A stretch of 64,000 nucleotides of DNA. It comes from Verrucomicrobiota bacterium (GTDB lineage: Bacteria; Verrucomicrobiota; Verrucomicrobiia; Opitutales; Puniceicoccaceae). Numbering within the stretch: position 1 is the stretch's first letter; every line of letters begins with the position of its first letter. The translations under genes were made by a program, and so were the position numbers. The notes beneath the pieces were generated by a model that was not told the origin of the DNA, made no database searches, and worked only from the letters and a program-made list of their open reading frames with translations. Positions 1 through 9,015 of this stretch are shown in pieces. Location of the stretch: the NCBI GenBank assembly GCA_038744685.1, contig JBCDMB010000006.1:86131-150130 (forward strand), read 5' to 3'.

Positions 1-510
1 ATGATGCGGCTGGTAGATATCCTCTACGCACTTCCGTTTCTCATTTTCGTAATTCTTTTGATGGTCGTCTTTCCGCAGTCCCTTTTACTCCTTTTCCTCG
101 CGATCGGAGCCGTCGAGTGGCTGACTACAGCACGAATTGTTCGAGGAGAGGTGCTGGCCCTGCGGAAGCTTCCGTTTGTCGAGGCAGCGCAATGCCTCGG
201 GCTCAGGCATACAACAATTCTCGGTCGCCATATTCTTCCGAACACCCTTCCACCCGTAATCGTCTACGCCACTCTCACGGTGCCCACGGTAATCCTCCTA
301 GAATCTGTTCTCAGTTTTCTCGGACTTGGAATCCAACCGCCGAATAGCTCCTGGGGGGTTCTTCTCAACGAAGGAGCGGAACGCATGCAAACCTACCCTT
401 GGATGCTTGTCTTTCCTGCGATTCTCTTTGCCCTCACTCTCCTGAGCCTCAATCTCCTTGGAGATCACTTACGGGATATACTCGATCCAAAGTCGAGAAA
501 ACGAGGATAG
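1..510 (+). CDS. Oligopeptide/dipeptide ABC transporter permease, OppC/DppC type (5' partial)
   Basis: The 3' part of an inner-membrane permease that moves peptides across the cytoplasmic membrane with OppB, OppD/F and a binding protein. The frame is open at the window edge. The opening residues (RLVDILYALPFLIFVILL) match the middle of OppC-type proteins, so the true start lies outside. About four hydrophobic segments are visible. The cytoplasmic EAA loop that contacts the ATPase is clear (VEAAQCLGLRHTTILGRHIL followed by PN), as is the family ending NLLGDHLRDILDP. The remaining opp genes should lie upstream. A lipoprotein peptide-binding gene sits at 11.5 kb, too far away to be the same operon. 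Family assignment is firm; substrate is unknown. Confidence 0.9.
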   Translation: MMRLVDILYALPFLIFVILLMVVFPQSLLLLFLAIGAVEWLTTARIVRGEVLALRKLPFVEAAQCLGLRHTTILGRHILPNTLPPVIVYATLTVPTVILLESVLSFLGLGIQPPNSSWGVLLNEGAERMQTYPWMLVFPAILFALTLLSLNLLGDHLRDILDPKSRKRG

Positions 511-641
511 GGTTTCTATCGAATTCTGCACCGCGCCAGAGACCGCACCCGCAGGGATTCTCCTAAAACACTAAAGGGATCTAGTGTGGTGTCAGCGAAG
601 TTCGTTTCTAAACAATTCGCTGTTTCAGCCAAAGAGTCGCT

Positions 642-717
642 GGAGGGTCCGCGTCTCGCGGACCGTTTGATTTTCTGCATTGCCAAGGATTACGGACACC
701 GAGACGGCGTCCCTCCA
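642..717. repeat. REP-like palindrome pair, divergent copy
   Basis: The left half reads GGAGGG then GGTCCGCG-TCT-CGCGGACC, a perfect 8-bp stem. The right half (693-717) reads CGGACACCGAGACGGCGTCCCTCC. The layout GGAGGG-palindrome ... palindrome-CCCTCC is that of the better conserved pairs at 27, 34 and 37 kb. It sits between the convergent permease and ClpP-like genes and is the only notable element in 511-786. It may act as a bidirectional terminator or mRNA-stabilising hairpin. Confidence 0.6.
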
Positions 718-786
718 TGGTTGGGGATGTTAATCTGTAGATTAATTCCCGGACTCCAAACTAGATCGCAGCTAGTTTGCTACGTT

Positions 787-2280
787 CTACTGCCAACGGT
801 AAAAGTTGTGCGGATCGTGCATGAAGTAAAAGTCATAGGGCTGTGGACGAGGCAGGATCACATGATCGGGAACGTCTTGCCTCGCCCTAACCAAGTCCTC
901 GGCACCCGCCTCGCCAGAAAAGAAAAACCAATAAAAGGGCTGCGGGGCGCTATCTGTCGGCTTCTTCAATATGCCTTCCTCACGAACCTCGGTAACGATA
1001 TGATCCACCCAACTGAGCTCCTGCGCAACATCTGCGAACTCCTCCCAATCCCCGCGTGAATTCTCCTCATACATACGCTCGTAAAATTCCTCGAGCGAAA
1101 TCCCCATCTTATCGACAACCTGTCCGTGCAGCCGCCGCGCCCACTCTTCAAACACATCCACCTGCTCGTTCTGCTCAGTCAGGTTTCCAAAACTCACTCC
1201 AAAAGGCTGATGGTGCAGAAGAATTGCATTCGGGTAGGCGTATGATTGCTCTGCGATAGTCGTGATCACCGCTGCCATACTAGCTGCGAAAGACTTAACG
1301 ACGACGTGAATCGGAGCATCGGACGACTCGATACTCTTCATGATACGGTAGCCCTCCATCACAGATCCTCCAGGCGAGCTGTTAATCACGATAAAAATCG
1401 GAGCTTCTGGGTCCTGGTTGTTGAAGAAGTCGATCCGGCGACTAACGAAATCAGCTGTGCCCGTCATGATGGGGCCATCGAGAGGAATACGACGATCCGA
1501 AATTGAAAGGACTCCGTCCTGAAAAGGTTGATCTGGATACTCGGGGGCTACCCCGATTTGGACACGGAGCGATTCCTCTTTCTGACGCCTTTGAAGTTCG
1601 GTGTTCAATTCCGAGAGCTCGATGTCCCACTTGATTTTCTCCAGACTCAGGCGCTTGGATTCCAAGTCAATCTCCTGCATGGCCGCTTGGGCTTGAAGTT
1701 GTACCCCTTTCAACTCCTCAGCCCGCTTTTGGTTCTCCAGTGCCAATCGCTGCTTTACCAGCTCCAGCTCTGCCATTTCAGACTTAAATTGTTCGGTCTC
1801 GAAAGAACGCTCAGCAGACATACGCATTTTCTCTGCTTCTTTTTCAGCCAACTCGTTTTTCAGCTTTTGCTCCGCGAGCTGTAACTTCGCCTGAAGACTT
1901 TCCCGCTCCACAGCCAACTCCGCAGTCTCCCTCTCGCTCCTTGCCTTCAATACAGCAAGTTCGTTCTGCAGCCGATTTACCTCGAGCTCCGTCTCCTGTA
2001 AGTCGTTCTTCAATCGCTGTTGGCGGAGTTCGTACTCGATCTTGAGGCGTTCAAGTATCGCCCTTTCTTCCTGCAACTCCTGCTTTAGTTTTTCATCGAA
2101 AAGCCTGTTCGAGGCAGCGATATCATCGGCGATACTCTCATTCGCATCCTTTGTAGACGGATTCTCAGCAACGTCTTTCCCGGAAGCGATCGGCTCGCTA
2201 CCTACGGATGCAGACTCCTCACCAAAGAGGGTAGTCAGAGTAAATGCAAAAACTGCGAAAGTGGTTAGATACGGACGCAT
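787..2280 (-). CDS. Exported coiled-coil protein with ClpP-like serine protease domain
   Basis: The proposed start at 2280 gives 497 residues and places an N-terminal signal peptide (MRPYLTTFAVFAFTLTTLFG) first; the frame extends further upstream to 2361 but adds an unconvincing 27 residues. A long Glu/Lys/Leu-rich coiled coil follows (roughly residues 65-235). The C-terminal half is a Clp-fold protease: oxyanion strand SSPGGSV, nucleophile in FAASMAAV (Ser334) and catalytic histidine in LLHHQPFG (His357). These correspond to GQAASMG and MIHQP of ClpP, and the RGDW motif may supply the acid. ClpP is normally cytoplasmic and about 200 residues long, so an exported version with a coiled-coil arm is unusual. 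Likely a membrane-quality or signal-peptide-peptidase-like protease; substrate unknown. Confidence 0.85.
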   Translation of the reverse strand: MRPYLTTFAVFAFTLTTLFGEESASVGSEPIASGKDVAENPSTKDANESIADDIAASNRLFDEKLKQELQEERAILERLKIEYELRQQRLKNDLQETELEVNRLQNELAVLKARSERETAELAVERESLQAKLQLAEQKLKNELAEKEAEKMRMSAERSFETEQFKSEMAELELVKQRLALENQKRAEELKGVQLQAQAAMQEIDLESKRLSLEKIKWDIELSELNTELQRRQKEESLRVQIGVAPEYPDQPFQDGVLSISDRRIPLDGPIMTGTADFVSRRIDFFNNQDPEAPIFIVINSSPGGSVMEGYRIMKSIESSDAPIHVVVKSFAASMAAVITTIAEQSYAYPNAILLHHQPFGVSFGNLTEQNEQVDVFEEWARRLHGQVVDKMGISLEEFYERMYEENSRGDWEEFADVAQELSWVDHIVTEVREEGILKKPTDSAPQPFYWFFFSGEAGAEDLVRARQDVPDHVILPRPQPYDFYFMHDPHNFYRWQ

Positions 2281-2440
2281 AGGGCAAGTGATTTGGTGTT
2301 GATGATGGTTCTGTCCGATTACAGGACCCTGAGGACCTAAACTTTTATCTCCGACGCACAAATCTTGTCAATCTTAAGGCCCCGGTCGGGACTAGGTTTA
2401 GTAACCCTCCGTCCAAAGTGTAGACCAAACCTACAGATAC

Positions 2441-2482
2441 CTCCGGGACTCTCTCGATCCGAAGGCAAGAAAGCGAAATTGA
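2441..2482 (+). pseudogene. Possible remnant of a permease 3' end
   Basis: Read in frame from 2441 this gives LRDSLDPKARKRN and a stop, against LRDILDPKSRKRG and a stop at the end of the permease gene at 1-510. No longer upstream homology is visible, so this is either a decayed duplicate of an OppC-type gene end or a chance match of 9-10 residues. It lies in the 207-bp gap between the ClpP-like gene and the next gene. Confidence 0.3.
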
Positions 2483-2568
2483 GCATTACTTTCCTGTGGA
2501 TGGATTAAACTTCGAACTAATCGTTTAGCTCGACACCCTATCCCATAAGATATTTGTTCTTTCCTTAA

Positions 2569-3357
2569 ATGTGTCTGGTTAAAGCACTCGTTTTCGGACT
2601 TTTAGTGTTTAAGGCACTGCCAGCTAACGAAACTCGATTGTGGACTTCTGTTGAGGGTTACAGCTTTCGCGGCACACTTATGAAAGTTGAGCCAGACAGA
2701 GTACTCATAAAACGAGAGTCTGATGACCAAGAGTTTTGGGTGTATCGCACTCGTCTCTCACCGTCCGACCTTCTCGTAGTTAAAGGTTTTGAAGAGCTAC
2801 GGCAAGAACGCGAAGATTCAGCACGGCGTATGTATTCTAGTATGGCTAGAAATGGAGACTTTGAAAGAAGACTACTGCACTGGGAAACGCCAAACGAGAG
2901 AGCGACAGTAGAGGTCGTATCGTCCAATAAGTGTCCGGTTCAGCCTGATTATTTCTACTCGGGGGAGTGGATGATTAGATTCGGCCACCGCCCAGATCTA
3001 AGCACGGGCCCGCCCTTTATAACTCAATTGATCACCCTACCTTCAGCCGGACAAAAAGTAAGGATCGAGGTGAATCTTCTACCAATCCAAGGTTCTGATA
3101 AATCGGATAATTCTGGGTTTTTCCGGCTTAGTTTAACGGATCCAGATCTCCTTTACTATTCTAGGGATGGAGAGCCTGCTCCGAAATTTCCTTTTAGATC
3201 AAAAAGATTATCGGTAAACGGAGAGTGGAAAAAAATAGTGTGGGAGGTGGAAGAAAACTTCATCGAAAATCGGGACGTGAAGGTTGGGATCATGGGCGAC
3301 CACAGTCACACCTATTACATCGACTATGTCAGTGTAACCCCTTTGGACGGGGGTTAA
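2569..3357 (+). CDS. Exported protein with SHD1-like N-terminal domain
   Basis: 262 residues, beginning with a short signal peptide (MCLVKALVFGLLVFKALPA). Residues about 22-75 (RLWTSVEGYSFRGTLMKVE ... RLSPSDLLVV) resemble the SHD1-type module frequent in exported planctomycete and verrucomicrobial proteins. The C-terminal part starts NGDFE..LLHWE and ends YYIDYVSVTPL, the pattern of carbohydrate-binding-like beta sandwiches. No catalytic motif is seen. The gene stands alone between a divergent ClpP-like gene and the convergent thioredoxin operon, and its base composition is slightly AT-richer. Function not assigned; a surface or periplasmic binding role is only a guess. Confidence 0.75.
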   Translation: MCLVKALVFGLLVFKALPANETRLWTSVEGYSFRGTLMKVEPDRVLIKRESDDQEFWVYRTRLSPSDLLVVKGFEELRQEREDSARRMYSSMARNGDFERRLLHWETPNERATVEVVSSNKCPVQPDYFYSGEWMIRFGHRPDLSTGPPFITQLITLPSAGQKVRIEVNLLPIQGSDKSDNSGFFRLSLTDPDLLYYSRDGEPAPKFPFRSKRLSVNGEWKKIVWEVEENFIENRDVKVGIMGDHSHTYYIDYVSVTPLDGG

Positions 3358-3560
3358 GAACTAAAGACGCACCTTCATCCGGTAAACATCACTCGCGCCG
3401 CATCCTTTCGAGAGTCCTTGCCCGGAAATTTCACGGCCAAACGACCCCCAAGTTCAGATCAAGAGACCTTGTCTCTGTGGCAGAAACGGATCAGCCTCGT
3501 TTTGGCTCCGGAGGGCTTCTTCTCGGGACCGCGTCCTCCTAGAAGAACAAGTTCGTCTGT

Positions 3561-3881
3561 TTACGAAAGCCGCTTCTTCAGGTCGTCCTTGGAAGTGAGA
3601 CCGACAACTTGGTCGACCTTGTTTCCGTCTTTATCGAAAAAGAGAAGGGTGGGAATTGCCCGCACCCCGTGCTTCTGCGCGATTTCTTGGTTGTCATCTA
3701 CATTCACCTTGAAGACCGCAGCTTCTTCTCCCAGCTCGGTAGCCACCTCCTCGAGGATCGGTGTAAGAGCTTTACAAGGTCCACACCATGGAGCCCAAAA
3801 ATCTACGACGGCAGGTTTCCCGGCGCCACCAATGGAAGCGTCAAAGTCTGCGCTGGTAAGTTCTGTGATGTTTTCTGCCAT
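3561..3881 (-). CDS. trxA: Thioredoxin
   Basis: A 106-residue thioredoxin with the complete fold and the redox motif WCGPC (Cys33, Cys36) after VVDFWAP, plus the cis-proline motif IPTLLFF. It reduces protein disulfides in the cytoplasm using electrons from thioredoxin reductase. Length is normal for the family. It is the last gene of a minus-strand operon (scpA, orf86, orf233, trxA) and starts 11 bp after the stop of orf233. The reductase is not in this window. Confidence 0.98.
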   Translation of the reverse strand: MAENITELTSADFDASIGGAGKPAVVDFWAPWCGPCKALTPILEEVATELGEEAAVFKVNVDDNQEIAQKHGVRAIPTLLFFDKDGNKVDQVVGLTSKDDLKKRLS

Positions 3882-3892
3882 AAATGTAATCC

Positions 3893-4594
3893 TTAAAGGA
3901 CAGTAAAAAAGTCATTGAGAATTAAGTAGCCTACGGCAAGAGCCCCCACACACGCCAAGATGTCGAGTGCTAATGCCACCGAGCTCACACCGGAATGCCT
4001 TTTCTTCCCTGTGTCAACTGACACTGCCGCACCACCTTGAGTCGGCTGAGACTTAACACGAGCTGCACCAGGCTGCACAACGTGCGGTTTGGGTGGAGGA
4101 GTTTTCACCGGAGGCTTGGGTGGCATTGGTCTTACCGGTGCCGGGGCGGGAGAAGCGTTCTCAACCGTTTTTTCCTCAACTGGCTCGGGCTTCGATGGAA
4201 TCTTTGGCGTGAGTTTCGGCTTCTCTGTCTTCGGTGCCAACTTGGGTAGGCCATCTGAAGCCACAGGCTCCGGATCTCCTTCAGCATCTCCAGCGTCCGA
4301 TTTGGCCGGTAGGGGCGCAGGAGGCTTCTTGGCTTTGAGGTCACCAAGATTGGGGAGCGCCGAACCAGGCTTTTTCGGGGGGAGCTTAGGGGTAAGAGCG
4401 GGTGCTTTCACCGCTGGTTTAGGAGTTTCTTCGGTAGTTTTTTCGTCGTCCGCCATAGTTTGGGGTGGGTTCTCGTTGGAATCTTCCGTCTCCTTTGAGC
4501 GGGTCATACGAATAGACGCGCCCGGGGACTTGGATGCTTTCAGGGGTATTCCGCTTCCAGCGGAACTGGCTTCTAAATCAGATTCTTGGGCCAT
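3893..4594 (-). CDS. Proline/lysine-rich protein with C-terminal membrane anchor
   Basis: 233 residues. Residues about 50-195 are low complexity, dominated by Pro, Lys and Ala (repeated LxPKxPxKP patterns), so probably disordered. Near the C-terminus one hydrophobic segment (VALALDILACVGALAVGYLI) could anchor the protein with a large cytoplasmic tail. There is no N-terminal signal peptide. It lies between orf86 (14-bp gap) and trxA (11-bp gap) and is almost certainly co-transcribed with scpA. No family recognised; a scaffold or adaptor role is inference from composition only. Confidence 0.75.
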   Translation of the reverse strand: MAQESDLEASSAGSGIPLKASKSPGASIRMTRSKETEDSNENPPQTMADDEKTTEETPKPAVKAPALTPKLPPKKPGSALPNLGDLKAKKPPAPLPAKSDAGDAEGDPEPVASDGLPKLAPKTEKPKLTPKIPSKPEPVEEKTVENASPAPAPVRPMPPKPPVKTPPPKPHVVQPGAARVKSQPTQGGAAVSVDTGKKRHSGVSSVALALDILACVGALAVGYLILNDFFTVL

Positions 4595-4608
4595 TAAAAA
4601 AATTGAAG

Positions 4609-4869
4609 TTAGAAAGGCGTATTGCGCTCAAGCAGCTCTGACAATTCCTTTTTGTCTGTTTCTTCGAGTGCTTTTCCTTTCCGCGAGAGGTCTTCAAACG
4701 TTTTTACCAGAGTCTCGGTCATGCGGCCATGAGTCTCCTCCGACCCTCCAACAATGGAGAACTTTTCAGCACGAGTCACTCGGCGGTGACCATCGTCGTT
4801 ATCGAGACCTACTCCAAATAGGTGCGCTTTGCGTTCCTGTTCCACCCCGCAACTATCGGTCCATTCCAA
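4609..4869 (-). CDS. Small conserved-looking protein in the scpA operon
   Basis: An 86-residue soluble protein, highly charged, with a Gly/Asp-rich front (GVGLDNDDGHRRVTRAEKFS) and a predicted helical end rich in Glu/Lys/Leu. It starts 33 bp after scpA and ends 14 bp before orf233. The tight spacing, consistent strand and sensible composition support it as a real gene. I do not recognise a family. A helical partner of the condensin-like complex would be one idea, with no sequence proof. Confidence 0.7.
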   Translation of the reverse strand: MEWTDSCGVEQERKAHLFGVGLDNDDGHRRVTRAEKFSIVGGSEETHGRMTETLVKTFEDLSRKGKALEETDKKELSELLERNTPF

Positions 4870-4902
4870 GAATTTTCAAGGAGTTTCCCCAATACCGTAG
4901 GC

Positions 4903-5655
4903 TCACGGTTCAACAGCGCTGCAGGCGATATCGCTAAAGGCGACATCCTGTTCTACTTTCAATTGGCCCACTCTTGCCAACTCAAGGACAGCAAGAAAAG
5001 TTGCCGCGAGCGTATTCAATGAATAGCTCCCAACAAAAAGATCGCTGAAGGCAAACTTCCTACGGGTTTTTAACTGATCGATGATATACTCCATCCGTTC
5101 GGCAACGGTAATAGGGTCGTCCTCAATCTCGCCGACAACGATTCGATCCGCGAGCCTCCGAAGCACGCTGTTGAATGCATTCCATACCTCGATCTCGTCA
5201 CTGGATTTCAGCGGAATGATCTCCTCTGGATCCCTCTGACCCACTTCTCGGGGAAGCCTGTTCGTATTCGCCTCAATCAGATCTTCAATCTGCGCCGATA
5301 CTTCTTTGAATGCCCGATATTCGATCAATTGCTGCACCAGCTCCCAGCGTGGATCCTCTCCCTCTTCCTCAACGAGGTCCTCACTGTCCCGTTTTTCCTT
5401 GGGAAGGAGGAAACGGCTTTTGATATACATGAGTGTAGAAGCCATCACGAAAAACTCTCCGGCTACTTCCAGATCCAGCTCCTCCATGTTTTTCAAAATC
5501 CCCAGATACTGTTGGGTCACCTCCTGGATCGGGATGTCGTAGATATTGATTTCGTTTCGCCTGATCAGGAACAGTAGAAGATCCAAAGGCCCCTCAAATA
5601 CAGGCAACCTCACCGCGGGATCGTCGGCAGACAATAGCTGGTCGTCGGTCAACAC
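4903..5655 (-). CDS. scpA: Segregation and condensation protein A
   Basis: 250 residues with the kleisin N-terminal motif VRLPVFEGPLDLLLFLIRRN, followed by NIYDIPIQEVTQQYL and LMYIKSRFLLP, all typical of ScpA. ScpA bridges the SMC heads with ScpB in the chromosome-condensing complex. The C-terminal winged-helix part (TFLAVLELARVGQLKVEQD) is present, so the gene is complete. It leads the operon with orf86, orf233 and trxA; scpB is not adjacent here. Start at 5655 (MLTDDQ) is the only reasonable Met. Confidence 0.95.
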   Translation of the reverse strand: MLTDDQLLSADDPAVRLPVFEGPLDLLLFLIRRNEINIYDIPIQEVTQQYLGILKNMEELDLEVAGEFFVMASTLMYIKSRFLLPKEKRDSEDLVEEEGEDPRWELVQQLIEYRAFKEVSAQIEDLIEANTNRLPREVGQRDPEEIIPLKSSDEIEVWNAFNSVLRRLADRIVVGEIEDDPITVAERMEYIIDQLKTRRKFAFSDLFVGSYSLNTLAATFLAVLELARVGQLKVEQDVAFSDIACSAVEP

Positions 5656-5816
5656 TTTAAAGAACTACGAGTTGTTTTTGATCGAAGGGTAGGTTTTCCA
5701 TCTTCCCAAAGGAAAAACGAATCCCGGTGAGTAAGCCAACGCATTTCTGATACTCCCAAAGGCTCAATTGCCTTCTTGCTTCCCCAAGCCAGTCCACTCA
5801 TCCTCACCCATCGACC

Positions 5817-6503
5817 ATGGCGAATCGCTCCGACATCATTGCAGTCCCCCGGCTCTCGGGCACCGGCGGCTCTCTCGCAAACGAAGATTTGTCGGTGATT
5901 CGGGCTTCATTGGTCGAGGCCCAGCCACAGTCTTTGGTTCAACATTGGTCGAAAACGCCCGAACGGGGGTTTCAGCGAGGAGATGCCTGTGCTGCCTGGT
6001 GCCCCGAATTCCTCCACATTTTTGCCAGGCTTGAAGACGAAGACATCATCATGGCAGGTAACCTGACCGCCGGGGCTGCACTCGTTGTTGCTGATATTTT
6101 TCAGTTTTTCGTGCAGAGGGAGGGTGTGGGTGACTACCTCGAGTGGCATGTGACGCCTGACAACAGAAATCAGGTTCTCTCTTGGACTCCTTCCCGTTTT
6201 TCAGCGTTCCGTGAGGGTGGAATATCTATCGACGAGATTCTTTTAGCTGAAACCTCAGGCTTCTCTTCGCAGGCATGGATTGACGAAAGTGAAGCAGTTT
6301 GGAGTGCCTATCTTGCGATTCCAGTCCGTCTCTTGGTTCCCAATGCGGCCAAACTCAGGGAAGGACTAGAACTGTGCGGATCGTTCTGTCGGTTCGATTC
6401 CGCTCCAGACTCAAACTCCCCCGTCATTTCTTCGAATAGCCTATTTCCCAGTGGACCTCATCTCCACGAAAGTAGGCATTGGAGCCACTTCCGGCTGGTG
6501 TAA
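5817..6503 (+). CDS. CBM9-like carbohydrate-binding protein, probable
   Basis: 228 residues. The middle (WCPEFLHIFARLEDEDI ... DIFQFFVQREGVGDYLEWHV, then TPDNR) follows the strand pattern of family-9-type carbohydrate-binding modules (W..e.LyV.a...D.di ... D.fEiFl.p....YyEfhv.p.n). The C-terminus (FPSGPHLHESRHWSHFRLV) also fits that group. No signal peptide is visible, so the start could be misplaced or the protein may be intracellular. It is a single gene, convergent with the PurF-like gene (14-bp gap). Substrate unknown. Confidence 0.6.
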   Translation: MANRSDIIAVPRLSGTGGSLANEDLSVIRASLVEAQPQSLVQHWSKTPERGFQRGDACAAWCPEFLHIFARLEDEDIIMAGNLTAGAALVVADIFQFFVQREGVGDYLEWHVTPDNRNQVLSWTPSRFSAFREGGISIDEILLAETSGFSSQAWIDESEAVWSAYLAIPVRLLVPNAAKLREGLELCGSFCRFDSAPDSNSPVISSNSLFPSGPHLHESRHWSHFRLV

Positions 6504-6517
6504 GATCACTTCAGTTA

Positions 6518-8434
6518 TCAGTAACTTCTCCCCGTTCTCGCTTCGTAAAAGTTGAGATAGGCTTGGTTAAGCGCCCTGTAGCCTCCTGGTGTTGGGAACT
6601 TTCCTGTAAAATACCAATCCCCGCCGTTGTTGGGAAGTGCTTTGTGAAGGGCTTGGATACTCTGGAAAACGATTTGAACCTCACCGTTCCAATCCGGGGT
6701 GATCGGCGTAACCAATTCGGAGATCTTGCGCGACAACTTCTCCGCTGAGAAACAATCATAGAGGGTCGACACGTGATTTTTCATCTCTTCAGGATTTTTG
6801 TCCCTCTGCTCAAGACACGCGTGATAGACCTCTTCCAGCATTCCATTACGCCCTTCCTCCTTGAGCAACTCAACCATAGCCTGAAAAGCAATGAAGTTTC
6901 CAAGCTCTGACATATCGATCCCGTAGCAATCCGGGTAGCGAATCTGCGGAGCAGTGGAAACGATAATGATCCGGGAGGGGTGAAGGCGGGAGAGAATCTT
7001 GATAATCGAGCGTCTGAGAGTAGTTCCCCGAACGATCGAGTCGTCGAGACAAACCAAAGTCTCCCCGGGGCTCACCGACCCGTAGCTGATATCGTAGACG
7101 TGAGAAACCATCTCGCCACGACCCTTTTCCTGACTGATGAACGTCCTCAGTTTTATGTCTTTGTTCGCGACTTTCTCCGACCTTGGCCAGTTGGCCATGA
7201 TGAGCTCATCGAGCGAACTCTCATCCAGCGTGCCCTCTTTCATCCGTTTAAGGATCGCAGCCTTCACCTCGTCCCGGCGATGCCGCCGCAGACCCTGCAT
7301 CATCCCATAGTAGGCAACTTCGGAAGTATTGGGAATATAGCTGAAGACTGTTTTTTCTAAATCCCCTTCGATCAAGTCCAAGACCTTTGGCACGAGAGCC
7401 GCTCCGAGTTTTTTTCGCTCCTCGTAAATCTCGAAATCATTTCCGCGCGAGAAGTAAATCCGCTCAAACGAGCACGAGGAACGCGATTTTTGCTCCCGTA
7501 TCCGCTCCACTGAGTGGACCCCGTCAAACTTTACCACCTCAATCGAACCCGGCTCCACCTCACGCACCCCGTCCGCGTCAGTCTGGAAGACAGTCATCAA
7601 CGGCGCCCTCTCAGAGGCATAAGCAATCACCTCATCATTGACCAACGCATAGAGAGGCCGGATGCCCCATGGATCCCTAAGCACAAAGAGATCCCCGTTT
7701 CCAATTAACCCAGAAATTGAGTATCCTCCGTCCCATTCGTGACTCGCATCCCGAAGGACCCGTGCCGGATCGAGGGAGCGGGAAATCTTGTCACTGTTTT
7801 CCAGTCCACCGAGACCTTCGTCGTCGCGGAAGTGACGATACAATCGATTGTGTTCCTCATCAAGGTGGTAACCGACCTCCTCGAGGATGGTCTGTGTATC
7901 TGTGTTGAAGACCGGATGCTGACCCCGCGAAACAAGACGTTCGTTGAGATCAGTCGTATTCGTCATGTTGAAATTTCCTGCCAAGAGCAGGTTGCGCATC
8001 GGCCAGTTGCTTTTGCGAAAGTAGGGGTGACACACTTTCTGGCTGTATCCACCAGAGGTGCCGTAACGGAGGTGCCCCAGCAAAAGTTCTGCCCCAAAGT
8101 TGAATCCATTTTTGACGCTGCCGGGAATCTCCGGATGAATCTCGCCCGACTTTACACGACTGTCGTACTCCTTCATCAACCCTCTAAAGATTCGGTCAAG
8201 CGAGTTGGACTTCACACTTCGCTCCCGATACACATACGGAGATCCTGCGGGCATGTCCAACTTCACCGCTCCGACCCCCGCGCCATCCTGACCACGATTG
8301 TGCTGCTTCTCCATGAGAAGAAAAAGCCGATAAAATCCCCACAGCGGAGTGCCATATTTCTCGCCGTAGTATTCCAGGGGCTTCCGAAGCCGCACGACCG
8401 CCAGGCCGCACTCATGCTGAATCGCATCACTCAC
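6518..8434 (-). CDS. purF: Amidophosphoribosyltransferase-like protein, long form
   Basis: 638 residues. PurF transfers ammonia from glutamine to PRPP, the first step of purine synthesis. The N-terminal Ntn amidohydrolase domain has its nucleophile at Cys9 (HECGLAVV) after a short propeptide, as in processed PurF enzymes, followed by KQHNRGQDGAGV. The phosphoribosyltransferase motif VCLDDSIVRGTTL lies near residues 459-472. At 638 residues it is well above the usual 470-510, resembling the long variant known from Bacteroidetes; the extra length includes a helical insert and C-terminal tail. It could be the only PurF or a paralogue. The upstream gap to rpsO (8435-8717) shows no clear element. 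Confidence 0.85.
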   Translation of the reverse strand: MSDAIQHECGLAVVRLRKPLEYYGEKYGTPLWGFYRLFLLMEKQHNRGQDGAGVGAVKLDMPAGSPYVYRERSVKSNSLDRIFRGLMKEYDSRVKSGEIHPEIPGSVKNGFNFGAELLLGHLRYGTSGGYSQKVCHPYFRKSNWPMRNLLLAGNFNMTNTTDLNERLVSRGQHPVFNTDTQTILEEVGYHLDEEHNRLYRHFRDDEGLGGLENSDKISRSLDPARVLRDASHEWDGGYSISGLIGNGDLFVLRDPWGIRPLYALVNDEVIAYASERAPLMTVFQTDADGVREVEPGSIEVVKFDGVHSVERIREQKSRSSCSFERIYFSRGNDFEIYEERKKLGAALVPKVLDLIEGDLEKTVFSYIPNTSEVAYYGMMQGLRRHRRDEVKAAILKRMKEGTLDESSLDELIMANWPRSEKVANKDIKLRTFISQEKGRGEMVSHVYDISYGSVSPGETLVCLDDSIVRGTTLRRSIIKILSRLHPSRIIIVSTAPQIRYPDCYGIDMSELGNFIAFQAMVELLKEEGRNGMLEEVYHACLEQRDKNPEEMKNHVSTLYDCFSAEKLSRKISELVTPITPDWNGEVQIVFQSIQALHKALPNNGGDWYFTGKFPTPGGYRALNQAYLNFYEARTGRSY

Positions 8435-8717
8435 CGGAGAAGACCCTTCCGTTTGTCCTTATACGCATTCCCTTCAGAAAAACCGCGAGGTTCACGAATT
8501 CTCATTGGTGAAGCAATTCATTTTGACTTCCGACTTTTGTGCTTGCCCCGAACGCTCTCCACTCACTTACTCCCCACCAGCGTTAGGGGCCAGTTGGAGA
8601 CAGCCAGCCCCCTCGGCTTTCCCTCATTGCAATAGGGATTCAACGGCACTTACGGCGCCGCGCTGTGGTGCGGGGTTTCCTCCGAAACTCCCAAAGTCGT
8701 GAAAATCACTAAAATCT

Positions 8718-8987
8718 ATGTCCGAAACATCCATCGATAAAGAAAAGATCATCTCAGAGTATAAGACCCACGACGGCGACACCGGTTCAGCCGAGGTGCA
8801 GATTGCGTTGCTTACGGCACGCGTCTCTCATCTCACCGAACACCTTCGCGCACACCGCAAGGATTTCCATTCTCGCCGTGGCCTGCTAAAGATGACCGCC
8901 CGCCGCCGTAAACTGCTCGACTACGTGAAACGTCACGATCTCGACAAATACAACGAGCTGCTGCAGCGCCTGAACATCCGTCGCTAG
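8718..8987 (+). CDS. rpsO: 30S ribosomal protein S15
   Basis: 89 residues, the normal S15 length. It contains the signature regions [35 protein letters not shown] and [14 protein letters not shown]15 binds 16S rRNA in the platform of the small subunit. It precedes pnp with a 121-bp gap, the conserved rpsO-pnp order of many bacteria. Confidence 0.98.
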   Translation: MSETSIDKEKIISEYKTHDGDTGSAEVQIALLTARVSHLTEHLRAHRKDFHSRRGLLKMTARRRKLLDYVKRHDLDKYNELLQRLNIRR

Positions 8988-9015
8988 CCGACCCAAAGGT
9001 TTCAGGCAAAACCGT

